From: an uncultured Ruminococcus sp.
Lineage (GTDB): Bacteria; Bacillota; Clostridia; Oscillospirales; Acutalibacteraceae
NCBI GenBank assembly: GCA_902794395.1
Contig: CADBHB010000003.1
Span: 22,569 to 86,568, forward strand
Direction of reading: 5' to 3'
Length of the DNA stretch: 64,000 nt
Part shown: piece after piece, positions 46,751 to 58,214 of the stretch
Numbering within the stretch: position 1 is the first letter of the stretch
Layout: each line of letters starts with the position of its first letter
Program-made: the position numbers and the translations under genes
The notes under the pieces: model-generated
Told to the model about the DNA's origin: nothing
The model's database searches: none
Seen by the model: the letters and a program-made list of their open reading frames with translations, nothing else

Positions 46751-47395
46751 ATGGATTTTTTGACCGTAACAAATGAGTTGCTCAAGGGCTTTGGGCAGAA
46801 CTGTCTGCTCTTTGCCCTGACGCTGTTGATGGCTATTCCGCTGGGTCTGGTTATCTCTATGGGTTCCATGTCGCGCATAGCGCCGCTCAAGGTGTTCACG
46901 CGCACCGTGGTGTGGATAATCCGCGGCACGCCGCTTATGCTGCAGCTTATGGTGGTGTTCTATTTGCCCGCGCTGTTCTTCGAGGTCAATCTCGAGCGCT
47001 TCCATGCGGCGGTCATCGCCTTTGTCATCAACTACGCCGCCTATTTTTCCGAGATATTCCGCGGCGGCATCGAGGCTATCCCCAAGGGACAGTACGAGGC
47101 GGGCTATGTGCTGGGCATGAAGAAAAGCCAGATCTTTTTCAAGGTCGTGCTGCTCCAGGTCGTCAAGCGCATCACCGCGCCTATGGGCAACGAGATAATC
47201 ACGCTTATAAAGGATACTTCTCTGGCGCGTATCATCTATGTCGCCGAAATGCTGCTGACCGCTGAGAACATCGTCGCGCAGAAGGTCATCGTATGGCCGC
47301 TGTTCTACACCGGCGTGTACTTCCTGGTGTTCTGCGGCGCTCTGACGCTTCTCTTCCGCTTTATCGAGAAGAAGCTCGATTACTATAAGGGTTAG
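46751..47395 (+). CDS. Amino-acid ABC transporter permease (HisMQ family)
   Basis: Membrane channel of the transporter. 214 residues with about five membrane segments and the EAA loop NYAAYFSEIFRGGIEAIPKGQYEAGYVLGM-type region (about 96-125, shown by YFSEIFRGGIEAIPKGQ), which binds the ATPase. It starts one base after the lipoprotein stop, so is translationally coupled. Confidence 0.93.
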   Translation: MDFLTVTNELLKGFGQNCLLFALTLLMAIPLGLVISMGSMSRIAPLKVFTRTVVWIIRGTPLMLQLMVVFYLPALFFEVNLERFHAAVIAFVINYAAYFSEIFRGGIEAIPKGQYEAGYVLGMKKSQIFFKVVLLQVVKRITAPMGNEIITLIKDTSLARIIYVAEMLLTAENIVAQKVIVWPLFYTGVYFLVFCGALTLLFRFIEKKLDYYKG

Positions 47396-47406
47396 GGGGA
47401 GAAGAT

Positions 47407-48216
47407 ATGGCATTACTTGAAGTCAAAAACATCAAAAAGCACTTCGGCAAGACCGAGGTGCTCAAGGACATCAGCTTTTCGCTGGATAAGGGCGAGGTGT
47501 TGGCTATCATCGGCTCCTCAGGCTCAGGCAAGACCACGCTGCTGCGCTGCATCAACTTTTTGGAGACTCCGCAGGCGGGCGTTATCGCCGTGGGGGACGA
47601 GGTGCTGTTCGACGGCAGCGACCCCGCAAAAAAGAAGGATAAGGAGATACGCAAAAACCGTTTGCATTTCGGCATGGTTTTCCAGCAGTTCAACCTTTTC
47701 CCGCAGTATACGGTCTATGAAAACCTGATACTCGCGCCAAAGCTGCTCGCCAAAGAGAAGCTGAAAGCCGGCGAGACCTATATGGGAGAAAGCTCCTACA
47801 GGGCGGCGGTGGACAAGATAAAAGAGGAAGCCGAGCAGCTGCTTGAAAAGGTGGGACTCACCGAAAAGCGTGACGAGTACCCCTGCAACCTCAGCGGCGG
47901 ACAGCAGCAGCGTGTGGCAATAGCCCGCGCGCTGGCGCTCAATCCCGATGTGCTCTGCTTTGACGAGCCGACCTCGGCGCTCGACCCCGAGCTTACAGGC
48001 GAGGTGCTCAACGTCATAAAGGGGCTTAAAAGCTCCGACAGCACGATGATAGTCGTCACCCACGAGATAAGCTTCGCGCGCGACGTCGCCGATAAGGTAA
48101 TCTTCATGGCGGACGGCGTTATCGAGGAGGAGGGCACTCCGCAGCAGGTCATCGAAAACCCGCAAAGCCCGAGAACTCAGGCGTTTTTATCGCGCTTCAA
48201 CCGCTTTTCGGACTGA
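47407..48216 (+). CDS. Amino-acid ABC transporter ATP-binding protein
   Basis: Energises the permease. 269 residues: Walker A GSSGSGKTTLLR (about 38-49), Q-loop VFQQFNLFP, signature LSGGQQQRV (about 162), Walker B VLCFDEPTSALDPE and the switch VTHEISFA. An insertion of roughly 25 residues between the Q-loop and signature (KEKLKAGETYMGESSYR region) makes it longer than the usual 240-250. GGGGGAG lies 7 bases before ATG. Confidence 0.94.
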   Translation: MALLEVKNIKKHFGKTEVLKDISFSLDKGEVLAIIGSSGSGKTTLLRCINFLETPQAGVIAVGDEVLFDGSDPAKKKDKEIRKNRLHFGMVFQQFNLFPQYTVYENLILAPKLLAKEKLKAGETYMGESSYRAAVDKIKEEAEQLLEKVGLTEKRDEYPCNLSGGQQQRVAIARALALNPDVLCFDEPTSALDPELTGEVLNVIKGLKSSDSTMIVVTHEISFARDVADKVIFMADGVIEEEGTPQQVIENPQSPRTQAFLSRFNRFSD

Positions 48217-48248
48217 TGCATCCTAAAATCCAATATCCAAATGATACC

Positions 48249-48287
48249 AAGAGCGCTTTTGCCGGTGACGGCAGGGCGCTCTTTTGT
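48249..48287 (+). terminator. Terminator of the ABC transporter operon
   Basis: AAGAGCGC (48249-48256) pairs with GCGCTCTT (48276-48283), with an inner GCCG-GTGA-CGGC stem (48261-48272), then TTGTG. Confidence 0.85.
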
Positions 48288-48319
48288 GTTATGCATTAAA
48301 CTTTCCGAACAAATCATAC

Positions 48320-48348
48320 TTGCAAAATCTGTTTGATAATGCTATAAT
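48320..48348 (+). promoter_or_regulatory. Promoter of thyX
   Basis: TTGCAA (48320-48325), 17-base spacer, TATAAT (48343-48348) preceded by TGC, an extended -10. Confidence 0.82.
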
Positions 48349-48386
48349 ACTTATAACTATGTAAAATGGAGAAGTGGGGGATAAAA

Positions 48387-49190
48387 TTGGCTATCAAGGT
48401 TCAACTGCTGGCGCATACGCCCGACCCCGAGCAGGTGGTGGCTATGGCGGCAAAGCTCTGCTATTCACCGTCGGACATCACCGACATCCGCGAGGGGCTC
48501 ACAGAGGAAAAGACCGCCGCGTTTATCGACATGCTGGCGGGTCTGGGTCACGCCAGTCCCATCGAGCACGTGTCTTTCACCTTCGGCATCGAGGGCATCT
48601 CTCGCGCCTGCTCCCATCAGCTTGTGCGTCACCGCATCGCCTCCTACAGTCAGCAGTCGCAGCGCTATGTGGACGGCACCAAATTCGACTTCGTAACGCC
48701 GCCCGAGATAGCAAAAAATTCCAGGGCGCTCGCCGCCTATGAGCGCGTCATCGACGCCCAGGCGCAGGCGTACCGCGAGATACGCGACGCGCTGGCGGCA
48801 GGCTACATCAACGACTTTCTCGGAGAGACTCAGGACGGCACGGACGAGGAGATCATCGAGGCGTTCCGCCTCGCCGACAAGGCGCGCTGCTCCGCCTTTA
48901 TCAAAAAGGCTAACGAGGACGCGCGGTTCATCCTGCCCAACGCCTCCACCACAAAGATAGTCTGCACCTTCAACGCCCGCAGCCTGCAAAACTTTTTCGC
49001 CCATCGCTGCTGCAACCGCGCTCAGTGGGAGATCCGCGAGGTCGCCGAAAAAATGCTGCTGCTTTGCCTGGAGGTCGCGCCGCACCTCTTCAAAAACTGC
49101 GGACCCTCCTGTCTGTTCGGACCCTGTCCCGAGGGCGGCATGAGCTGCGGCAGGCAAAAGGAGATGCGCGAAAAATACCGCAGGGGTTGA
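48387..49190 (+). CDS. thyX: ThyX, flavin-dependent thymidylate synthase
   Basis: Makes dTMP from dUMP with methylenetetrahydrofolate, FAD and NADPH. 267 residues with the ThyX motif RHRIASYSQQSQR (about 79-91), QLVRHR and the C-terminal HRCCNRAQWEIRE. TTG 48387 is chosen over ATG 48366: a GGGGG run lies 6 bases upstream of the TTG, and the ATG is only about 11 bases from the expected transcription start with no site. No thyA appears in the window. tmk follows after 8 bases, giving the two steps from dUMP to dTDP. Confidence 0.95.
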   Translation: MAIKVQLLAHTPDPEQVVAMAAKLCYSPSDITDIREGLTEEKTAAFIDMLAGLGHASPIEHVSFTFGIEGISRACSHQLVRHRIASYSQQSQRYVDGTKFDFVTPPEIAKNSRALAAYERVIDAQAQAYREIRDALAAGYINDFLGETQDGTDEEIIEAFRLADKARCSAFIKKANEDARFILPNASTTKIVCTFNARSLQNFFAHRCCNRAQWEIREVAEKMLLLCLEVAPHLFKNCGPSCLFGPCPEGGMSCGRQKEMREKYRRG

Positions 49191-49198
49191 GCACAGCT

Positions 49199-49864
49199 AT
49201 GAAATCAAAACTTATCGTAATAGAAGGGCTTGACGGCTCAGGCAAGGCTACTCAGACCAAGCTTATCGCCGAAACACTTTCGGCGCGCGGCTACAGCGTC
49301 AAGAGGCTGGAGTTCCCTGACTATGAAAGCCCGTCGTCGGCGCTCGTCAAAATGTATCTTAACGGCGAATTCGGCGGCAGCCCGGGGGACGTCAACGCCT
49401 ACGCTGCATCCGCGTTTTACGCGGTAGACCGCGCGGCAAGCTTCCTCAGAGACTGGCAGCGCGACTGTCAAAACGGCACCGTGCTGCTCTGCGACCGCTA
49501 CTGCACGTCAAATATAATCTACCAGATGGCTAAGGTCGACCCGTCAGAGCGCGATGGCTTCATCCGCTGGCAGGCGGATTTTGAATACGACAAGCTCGGT
49601 CTGCCGCGTCCCGATCTGGTTATCTACCTCGACGTGGAGCCGGAGGTTTCTCAGAAGCTGATGGAAAAGCGCTACGGCGGAGACAACAGCAAAAAAGACC
49701 TGCACGAAAGCAATCTCGGCTTTCTGCTTTCCTGCCGCGAAAGCGCGCTCTACGGCGTGGAACACTGCGGCTGGCGGCTGATAAACTGCTGCGAAAACGG
49801 CGACATCCGCTCCATCGAGAGCATCGCCGCGGACATAGATGAGCTGGTGCAACAGATTTTATGA
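49199..49864 (+). CDS. tmk: Thymidylate kinase
   Basis: Phosphorylates dTMP to dTDP. 221 residues: P-loop GLDGSGKATQTKL (about 10-22), EFPDYESPSS, CDRYCTSNIIYQ (DRY motif, about 98-109) and YLDVEPEV. The P-loop has Lys-Ala where most bacterial Tmk have Lys-Thr-Thr. ATG 49199 is the only start giving a normal N terminus, although the AGGGG site is about 11 bases away. The stop overlaps the next gene by 4 bases. Confidence 0.94.
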   Translation: MKSKLIVIEGLDGSGKATQTKLIAETLSARGYSVKRLEFPDYESPSSALVKMYLNGEFGGSPGDVNAYAASAFYAVDRAASFLRDWQRDCQNGTVLLCDRYCTSNIIYQMAKVDPSERDGFIRWQADFEYDKLGLPRPDLVIYLDVEPEVSQKLMEKRYGGDNSKKDLHESNLGFLLSCRESALYGVEHCGWRLINCCENGDIRSIESIAADIDELVQQIL

Positions 49865-50748
49865 TCGACTTTCAACAAATCAAAATAGAGAATATCGCGG
49901 CATACAAGGCGTTTTACAGCGACAGCTCACCCATAGGCTGCGAGGCGAATTTCGTCAGCGGCTATCTGTGGGACGAGGCGTACAAGCTGCGTGTCGCGGT
50001 TATCGACGATACGCTCGTCAAGGCGTATTTCCGCGACGAAAGCCGCGTTTGGGGCTACTGTATGCCCTGCGGCAAAAACCCGCGCGGCGCCCTTGAGGCG
50101 GTTTTCGATGACGCTGCCGAACGCGGTCAGCGCGCGCGCATAGACTACATGACCTCGCGTGAACGCGACCTGCTTGAGGGGTTGTGTCCCGACGTCTTTG
50201 TGTATGAACGCGAGCCCGATAACCAAGACTATATATATCTTTCGCAGGATCTTGCAACGCTTGCGGGCAAAAAATACCACGCCAAGCGCAACCACATCTC
50301 AAGGTTTTACCGCACCTACGCCGACGACGCGCGGTTTTCCACTATTGACCGCGGCAATCTCGGCGACGCGGTGAGGGTGATGGAGCTTTGGTGCCGCGAA
50401 AACGGCGTTGACCCGCGCGGCCACGCCGAGTACGCTGTGTTTAAAAAGGCGTGCGCGGATTATGAGACCCTCGGCATGCAGGGCGCGGTGCTCTATGTGC
50501 ACGGTCAGCCCGTCGCCATGACGGTGGGCAGCGAGATCTCGCCGCTTTGCTTTGACATAATCTTTGAAAAGGCGCTGCGCGGCTGCGACGGCGCTTACGC
50601 TGTGATAAACAATGAATTTGCCAAGACCCTTACCGCATACAAATATATCAACCGAGAAGAGGATCTGGGGCTTGAGGGACTGCGCAAGGCAAAGCTATCC
50701 TATCATCCCGTTATCATCTACGACAGATTCTCCGCTGAACCGAAGTGA
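49861..50748 (+). CDS. DUF2156 protein (aminoacyl-lipid transferase C-terminal-like fold)
   Basis: 295 residues that match the DUF2156 fold, a tandem GNAT-like domain also seen in the catalytic part of MprF lysyl-phosphatidylglycerol synthases. Landmarks are CEANFVSGYLWDEAY near 24, AKRNHISRF (the conserved KRN segment) near 141, WCRENG and AVINNEFAK. No membrane segments, so it is a soluble stand-alone version. It starts in the tmk stop (ATGA) and ends in the next start (TGATG). Substrate unknown; cell-envelope or peptide acylation is inference. Confidence 0.85.
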   Translation: MIDFQQIKIENIAAYKAFYSDSSPIGCEANFVSGYLWDEAYKLRVAVIDDTLVKAYFRDESRVWGYCMPCGKNPRGALEAVFDDAAERGQRARIDYMTSRERDLLEGLCPDVFVYEREPDNQDYIYLSQDLATLAGKKYHAKRNHISRFYRTYADDARFSTIDRGNLGDAVRVMELWCRENGVDPRGHAEYAVFKKACADYETLGMQGAVLYVHGQPVAMTVGSEISPLCFDIIFEKALRGCDGAYAVINNEFAKTLTAYKYINREEDLGLEGLRKAKLSYHPVIIYDRFSAEPK

Positions 50749-51545
50749 TGCGCTATCGAACAACTAACCCTGAGGACACCTCCGCTCTCACCGCGCTGTG
50801 GCTCAACTGCTTTGAAGAAAAGCGCGAGGCGGCAGAATCGTTCTTTAAAAGAAATATAAATACCTACCACGGCTACGCGGCTGAGAACGACGGCAGTATC
50901 GTTGCGGCTCTCTATCTGCTGGACGCTGTGCTCGACGGTGAGCGCGCGCACTATCTCTGCGGCGCGGCAACTCGGCGCGACTGCCGCAACCGGGGCGTTA
51001 TGACGGCGCTTATCCGCTTCGCTCTCGATGACGCTAGGGCGCGCGGCGACGTCTATTCGCTGCTGCTTCCCGCCGACGAGGGGCTTTACCGCTTTTACGC
51101 GCGGCTCGGTTACGAGGCGACCTGCACGGCGTTTTCCCGTGAGTTCACCTGCGGAGAAGCCCGACAAACTCCCCGAGGCGAGGCGGACACAGATCGCCTG
51201 CAGCGCGTTCGTATGAGAAACAAATTTCTCTTTTGGAATAATAATCAAATAAGGTTTGCCGAGGAATACTACGGCTGCTACGGCGTCAAGTCCCTTGAAA
51301 GCGAAGGTGCGTTTGCGCTTTACGAGCAGGACGGCTGTGAAGCCGAGGTGTTTTACGCGGTTTTTAATGACATAGAAGAATTAAAAAGGCTGTTATCCGC
51401 CCGTGGCGTGCGGCGCTTCAACCTGACAGGCGGCGGAGCCGATCCGCTGTTTACGGGACAGCCGCCGCTTAGGTGCGGCATGATAAAGCCTTTGACCGAT
51501 AAAAAAGCCCCGAAGGGCATATACATTGGATTGACATTGAGTTAG
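50748..51545 (+). CDS. GNAT-family acetyltransferase
   Basis: Predicted acyl-CoA-dependent N-acyltransferase; substrate unknown. 265 residues: an N-terminal GNAT domain (about 1-140) with LCGAATRRDCRNRGVMTALI, the acetyl-CoA-binding R/Q-x-x-G-x-G/A variant RNRGVM, and YRFYARLGYEATC (C-terminal GNAT strand), then a second domain of about 120 residues, as in Eis-like two-domain enzymes. ATG 50748 overlaps the stop of the upstream DUF2156 gene (TGATG), so both are probably made together. Confidence 0.88.
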   Translation: MRYRTTNPEDTSALTALWLNCFEEKREAAESFFKRNINTYHGYAAENDGSIVAALYLLDAVLDGERAHYLCGAATRRDCRNRGVMTALIRFALDDARARGDVYSLLLPADEGLYRFYARLGYEATCTAFSREFTCGEARQTPRGEADTDRLQRVRMRNKFLFWNNNQIRFAEEYYGCYGVKSLESEGAFALYEQDGCEAEVFYAVFNDIEELKRLLSARGVRRFNLTGGGADPLFTGQPPLRCGMIKPLTDKKAPKGIYIGLTLS

Positions 51546-51561
51546 AAAAGGAAGGAAAGTT

Positions 51562-52101
51562 ATGTATTATTTGTTTTTGGCAAATGGATTTGAGATCGTC
51601 GAGGCGATGGCGCCTCTGGATATTATGAAGCGCGCCGGTCTTGATGTGCAGACCGTCGGCGTAACAGGCGATTTGGTGCAGAGCTCCCACGGCGTGGTAG
51701 TAAAGCCCGACATCTCTCTCGGCGATGTCAACTACGAGATCATCGAGGGCGCTATTCTGCCCGGCGGCATGCCCGGCACCCACAATCTCAGAAGCAGCAA
51801 AGAGGTAGCGGAATGTGTCCGTTACTGCTACGACAACGGCCTGCTTATCGCGGCTATCTGCGCCGCTCCGTCGGTATTCGGCAGGATGGGTCTGCTGCGC
51901 GGCAAAAAGGCTACCTGCTTCCCGGGCTTTGAAAAGGAGCTGGAGGGCGCCGAGTATACGGGCGCTCACGTGGAGTCCGACGGCAACGTCATCACCGGCA
52001 AGGGCGCGGGCTGTGCGCTTACCTTCGGCAGAGCGATAGTCAGCTACGCGCTGTCGGATGAAGAAGCCGAAAAGGTATTGAGTGATATGCAATGCTTTTG
52101 A
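51562..52101 (+). CDS. DJ-1/PfpI family protein
   Basis: Glutamine-amidotransferase-like fold of the DJ-1/YajL/ThiJ group; members act as deglycases, proteases or redox sensors. 179 residues with the nucleophile elbow AAICAAPSVFGRMG (Cys near 100), LFLANGFEIVEAMAPLDIMKRAG at the N terminus including the conserved Glu, and ILPGGMPGTHNL. GGAAGG lies 8 bases before the ATG. It overlaps the next gene by 10 bases. Function not predictable within the family. Confidence 0.92.
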   Translation: MYYLFLANGFEIVEAMAPLDIMKRAGLDVQTVGVTGDLVQSSHGVVVKPDISLGDVNYEIIEGAILPGGMPGTHNLRSSKEVAECVRYCYDNGLLIAAICAAPSVFGRMGLLRGKKATCFPGFEKELEGAEYTGAHVESDGNVITGKGAGCALTFGRAIVSYALSDEEAEKVLSDMQCF

Positions 52102-52685
52102 CCAATGTAAAAGAAGAAAAGCGCAGGCTGCGCCGCCGCTGTAAAAAGCTGCGTGCCGCCTGTCCTCCCGAGGTCAAGGAGCGGCTGGACAAGGCGCTTA
52201 CCGCGCAGGTGCTCGGACTTGAGGAGTACCTTGAGTGTGACCGGCTGTTTATCTTTGTTTCCTCGCCGATAGAGTGCGACACAAAGCGCATAATCCTCGA
52301 CGCCTTCGCGCGCGGAAAGCGTGTGGCGGTGCCGCGCTGTGCCGACAGGTCGGGCAGGATGGATTTTTACTACATCAATTCTCTCGACGAGCTCAAGCCC
52401 GGTATGTTCTCGCTGTTAGAGCCGGATCCCGCTGTCTGCGAAAAAGCGGACGACCTTTCGCGCGGGCTTTGCATAGTCCCGGGACTGTGCTTCGACCTCG
52501 AGGGCTACCGCGTAGGCTTCGGCAAGGGCTACTACGACCGTTTTCTGGACGACTTCGGCGGAGTTACCGCCGGTATCTGCTATTCCAAGTATACGTTAAA
52601 GCAGCTGCCGCGCGGCGCCTATGATAGGCATACAGATATTTTGATAACCGAGCGGTTTGTCAACCGCAACAGTTGCAACCGTTAA
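52092..52685 (+). CDS. 5-formyltetrahydrofolate cyclo-ligase
   Basis: Returns 5-formyl-THF to 5,10-methenyl-THF using ATP. 197 residues: N-terminal KEEKRRLRRRCKKLR basic segment, RVAVPRCADRSGRMDFYYI, and the substrate loop PGLCFDLEGYRVGFGKGYYDRFL (about 137-158, shown by GFGKGYYDRF). It belongs to the folate chemistry that also feeds thyX upstream. It overlaps the DJ-1 gene; the site for its ATG lies inside that gene. Confidence 0.93.
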   Translation: MLLTNVKEEKRRLRRRCKKLRAACPPEVKERLDKALTAQVLGLEEYLECDRLFIFVSSPIECDTKRIILDAFARGKRVAVPRCADRSGRMDFYYINSLDELKPGMFSLLEPDPAVCEKADDLSRGLCIVPGLCFDLEGYRVGFGKGYYDRFLDDFGGVTAGICYSKYTLKQLPRGAYDRHTDILITERFVNRNSCNR

Positions 52686-52737
52686 ACCTATCGCAATATA
52701 AAACCGCGCCTCTATACAACATAAGCTTTTGAGGCGC
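52673..52737 (+). promoter_or_regulatory. Possible promoter and leader hairpin of mltG
   Basis: TTGCAA (52673-52678), 18-base spacer, TATAAA (52697-52702), followed by a hairpin GCGCCTC (52706-52712) with GAGGCGC (52731-52737). A GAAGGTG site precedes the mltG start. The hairpin has no T run, so it is not a clear terminator. Confidence 0.45.
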
Positions 52738-52755
52738 CATTAAGAAGGTGTGTGA

Positions 52756-54084
52756 ATGGAACGATACGAAAACGACCGCCGCGACTTTGAGGAGCAAAGG
52801 CGCAAAAAGGCGGAAAACTTTCATTTGAACATTTCCGAAAGCATAGAAGATGTGCCCGAGGAGCGCGTGCCCGAGGAGATCAACTCCTACAGCGGGCAGG
52901 ACGTGAAGGAGCAGATCGCCAGGGAATCCAAAAAGTCGCTCAAAAAGCGTCAGCGCGCGCAAAAGCGCGACCTCAAGCGCCGCAACCGCCGCAACCGCCG
53001 CTACTTCAGCATCATGTGGATAGTGTCGGTGCTCATCGTGGGCGGAATGCTCTCGCCCTACTTTGTTACGGCGCTGAACGATTTGCTGGCTGTCAAGCGT
53101 ACCGATGATTCCGTGGTCTCGGTCAAGATACCCGAAAACGCTAATCTGAACGATGTGGCGCAGATTTTGGCTAACAACGGTGTAGTAGACGACCCTTACT
53201 ACTTCACGCTGTTTGGCGTAATGACCAAGACAGGGTCTTTTTCTCAGGGCACCTACGAGCTGAAAAAGAATATGGACTATCAGGCTATCCTAACTAATCT
53301 CGGCGGCAAGGCAAGCCGCACCGACACGGTGGAGGTCACCGTCATCGAGGGCATGAGCGTGGTTGAGATAGCGGAAAAGCTGGTCAATGAGGGCGCTCTT
53401 GCCGAAAAGGACAAGGACAAGTTTTTGGAGCTGTGCGCTTCCGATAAATTCGACGACGACTTCGACTTCCTTCAGGCAATCAAAAATTCGGGCGAGCGCT
53501 ACTACAAGCTCGAGGGCTATCTCTACCCCGATAAATACGAGTTCTATGAGCACGACGACCCGCTCAGCATCATCTACCGCTTCCTCAACAACTTTGAGGC
53601 CAAGTACTATGAGAAGCAGGCGTTCGAGGGCTATGAAAAGCTCTACTCCCTGCACAAGATGCTCGAAAAGACCGAAACGCCCTACAGCCTCGACCAGATC
53701 CTGACCATAGCCTCTATCGTGCAGGCTGAGGCGGCGGACAAGGAGGATATGTACTATGTTTCCTCCATTATCCACAACCGTCTCACGGCGGACGATTACA
53801 TGGGCGTATCCTCGCTGGGTCTTGACTCCACCAGATACTATCCCTACCGCAGCGCGGACAAGCTTCCCGCTACGGCAGGCAAGAACTACAAGAGCCGCTA
53901 CGACACCTTCACCCTTAAGGGTCTGCCTCCGGGACCCATCTGCAACCCCGGTATGGAAGCGATAAAAGCGGCGCTGATGCCCTATGACACCAGCTATTAC
54001 TACTTCTGCCACGACAAGGACGGCAACGCCTACTATGCTTCTACCATGGAGGAGCATCAGATGAATTTGGAGTACATTGAGTGA
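52756..54084 (+). CDS. mltG: MltG, endolytic murein transglycosylase
   Basis: Cuts nascent glycan chains near the cytoplasmic membrane and sets their length. 442 residues: a long charged cytoplasmic N-terminal part (about 1-80, rich in Arg and Lys), a membrane segment (about 83-105), a LysM-like segment VKIPENANLNDVAQILANNGV (about 117), and the catalytic YceG domain with IVQAEAADKEDMYYVSSI (Glu near 326), IHNRL and LKGLPPGPICNPG. It ends in overlap with the following U32 gene, a common Firmicutes pairing. Confidence 0.94.
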   Translation: MERYENDRRDFEEQRRKKAENFHLNISESIEDVPEERVPEEINSYSGQDVKEQIARESKKSLKKRQRAQKRDLKRRNRRNRRYFSIMWIVSVLIVGGMLSPYFVTALNDLLAVKRTDDSVVSVKIPENANLNDVAQILANNGVVDDPYYFTLFGVMTKTGSFSQGTYELKKNMDYQAILTNLGGKASRTDTVEVTVIEGMSVVEIAEKLVNEGALAEKDKDKFLELCASDKFDDDFDFLQAIKNSGERYYKLEGYLYPDKYEFYEHDDPLSIIYRFLNNFEAKYYEKQAFEGYEKLYSLHKMLEKTETPYSLDQILTIASIVQAEAADKEDMYYVSSIIHNRLTADDYMGVSSLGLDSTRYYPYRSADKLPATAGKNYKSRYDTFTLKGLPPGPICNPGMEAIKAALMPYDTSYYYFCHDKDGNAYYASTMEEHQMNLEYIE

Positions 54085-55307
54085 TGAACAGCAAACCTGA
54101 GATTCTTTCGCCCGCCGGCGATCCGGATTCCCTGCAAGCCGCTCTCGATTTCGGAGCCGACGCGGTGTTCCTTGCCGGCAAGCGCTTCGGTATGCGCACC
54201 TCTCCGCGGAATTTCGACGACGCTCAGCTCAGGGCGGCGTGCGAAGCCGCTCATGCCTTGGGCAGGCACATACATCTAACCGTCAACACCCTGCCGCGCT
54301 GTGACGAGCTGGGCGATCTGCCCGACTTTCTGACCATGGCGCAGGACTGCGGTGTAGACGCCTTCATCATCGCCGATTTGGGCGTGTTTGAAACGGCAAA
54401 GCGCTGCGCGCCCAAGGTGGCGCGGCACATCTCGACCCAGGCGGGCGTCACAAATCACGCCGCCGCCAACGTGCTCTATAACATGGGCGCGTCGCGGGTC
54501 GTGCTCGCGCGGGAGCTTTCGCTTGAGGAGATAGCGCAGATACGCGCCAAGGTGCCCGGCGAGCTTGAGCTGGAGTGCTTTGTTCACGGCGCCATGTGCG
54601 TGTCGTTTTCCGGCAGGTGTCTTATCTCCAGCTACCTCACGGGGCGCGACGCCAACCGCGGCGACTGCGCTCAGCCCTGCCGCTGGAAATACCATCTCTT
54701 TGAAGAAAAACGCGAGGGGCAGTATTTCCCCGTGGAGGAGACCGGCGACGGCACCTACCTTTACAACTCGCGCGACCTGTGCATGATAGAGCACATCCCC
54801 GAGCTGGTGAAAGCGGGCGTTTCCAGCTTCAAGATAGAGGGCAGAGCCAAGTCGGCTTACTACACCGCCGTCATCACAAATGCCTACCGCAAGGCTGTTG
54901 ACGCCTATTTCGAGCAGGGCGACCCCTTTGCGCTGCCCGACTGGATACGCGAGGAGACAGAAAAAATCAGCCACCGCGCCTACAGCACGGGCTTCTACTT
55001 CGGCGGCGAGCCGGGGCAGGAGACGGTAAACGGCGGATACATCCGCCGCTACGACAACGTCGCCTTTTGTGAAAGGAATATCGACGGGCACACCGCCGTC
55101 ATTTCCCAGCGCAACAAGTTCTTGGCGGGCGATACCCTCGACGTGCTTCCGCCGGACGGCTATCCGTTTTTGATACAGTGCCAAAGCCTTGTTAACGAGG
55201 CAGGGGAGAGCGTGGACAGCGCTCCGCATCCGATGGAGCTGCTTACCCTCACCTCGGACAAGCCTGTACCCGCCGGTTCGGTGCTGCGCAGAAGGCGCAG
55301 TGAATAG
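54084..55307 (+). CDS. U32 peptidase-family protein (TrhP-like)
   Basis: Despite its name the family includes tRNA hydroxylation proteins (TrhP, ho5U34). 407 residues: N-terminal ILSPAGDPDSLQAALDFGADAVFLAG, GDCAQPCRWKYHLFEEK (conserved Cys pair near 196-200), SSFKIEGRAKSAYY and a C-terminal domain ending in PVPAGSVLRR. Cysteines in the central part could hold an iron-sulphur cluster. ATG 54084 overlaps the mltG stop (TGATG). The partner trhO is not seen here, so a tRNA role is inference from family. Confidence 0.9.
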   Translation: MNSKPEILSPAGDPDSLQAALDFGADAVFLAGKRFGMRTSPRNFDDAQLRAACEAAHALGRHIHLTVNTLPRCDELGDLPDFLTMAQDCGVDAFIIADLGVFETAKRCAPKVARHISTQAGVTNHAAANVLYNMGASRVVLARELSLEEIAQIRAKVPGELELECFVHGAMCVSFSGRCLISSYLTGRDANRGDCAQPCRWKYHLFEEKREGQYFPVEETGDGTYLYNSRDLCMIEHIPELVKAGVSSFKIEGRAKSAYYTAVITNAYRKAVDAYFEQGDPFALPDWIREETEKISHRAYSTGFYFGGEPGQETVNGGYIRRYDNVAFCERNIDGHTAVISQRNKFLAGDTLDVLPPDGYPFLIQCQSLVNEAGESVDSAPHPMELLTLTSDKPVPAGSVLRRRRSE

Positions 55308-55348
55308 TTTTTAACAACAATATATAATTATAATTCATAATTAAATGA

Positions 55349-55375
55349 CGCGCCGCCGAGGCAGGCTTAGGCGCG
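55349..55375 (+). promoter_or_regulatory. Hairpin in the alaS leader
   Basis: CGCGCC (55349-55354) pairs with GGCGCG (55370-55375) within the 90-base gap before alaS. TATAAT-like sequences occur at 55323-55334 but I found no convincing -35. No T-box is present. Confidence 0.4.
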
Positions 55376-55397
55376 CCGAAAAAAGGAGTAATTTCAA

Positions 55398-58031
<2,634 letters not shown>

Positions 58032-58129
58032 GTATTCATTTTTCTTATACTGATAATTATTTGTCAATTTCAAACAAATCTAATCATTAATTATTGTAAA
58101 AACCGACGAACAGATTTTTTTTAAAAGTA

Positions 58130-58158
58130 TTGAAGTTTTTCATTAATTATTGTATAAT
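58130..58158 (+). promoter_or_regulatory. Promoter of the secreted Gly/Ser-stalk protein
   Basis: TTGAAG (58130-58135), 17-base spacer, TATAAT (58153-58158), in a strongly AT-rich region (58032-58200). AGGAGG lies about 8 bases before the ATG at 58215. Confidence 0.82.
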
Positions 58159-58214
58159 TATTTTACTGAGATATTGTATTCTCGGACAATGAACGATATT
58201 AGGAGGAGTTTCAA

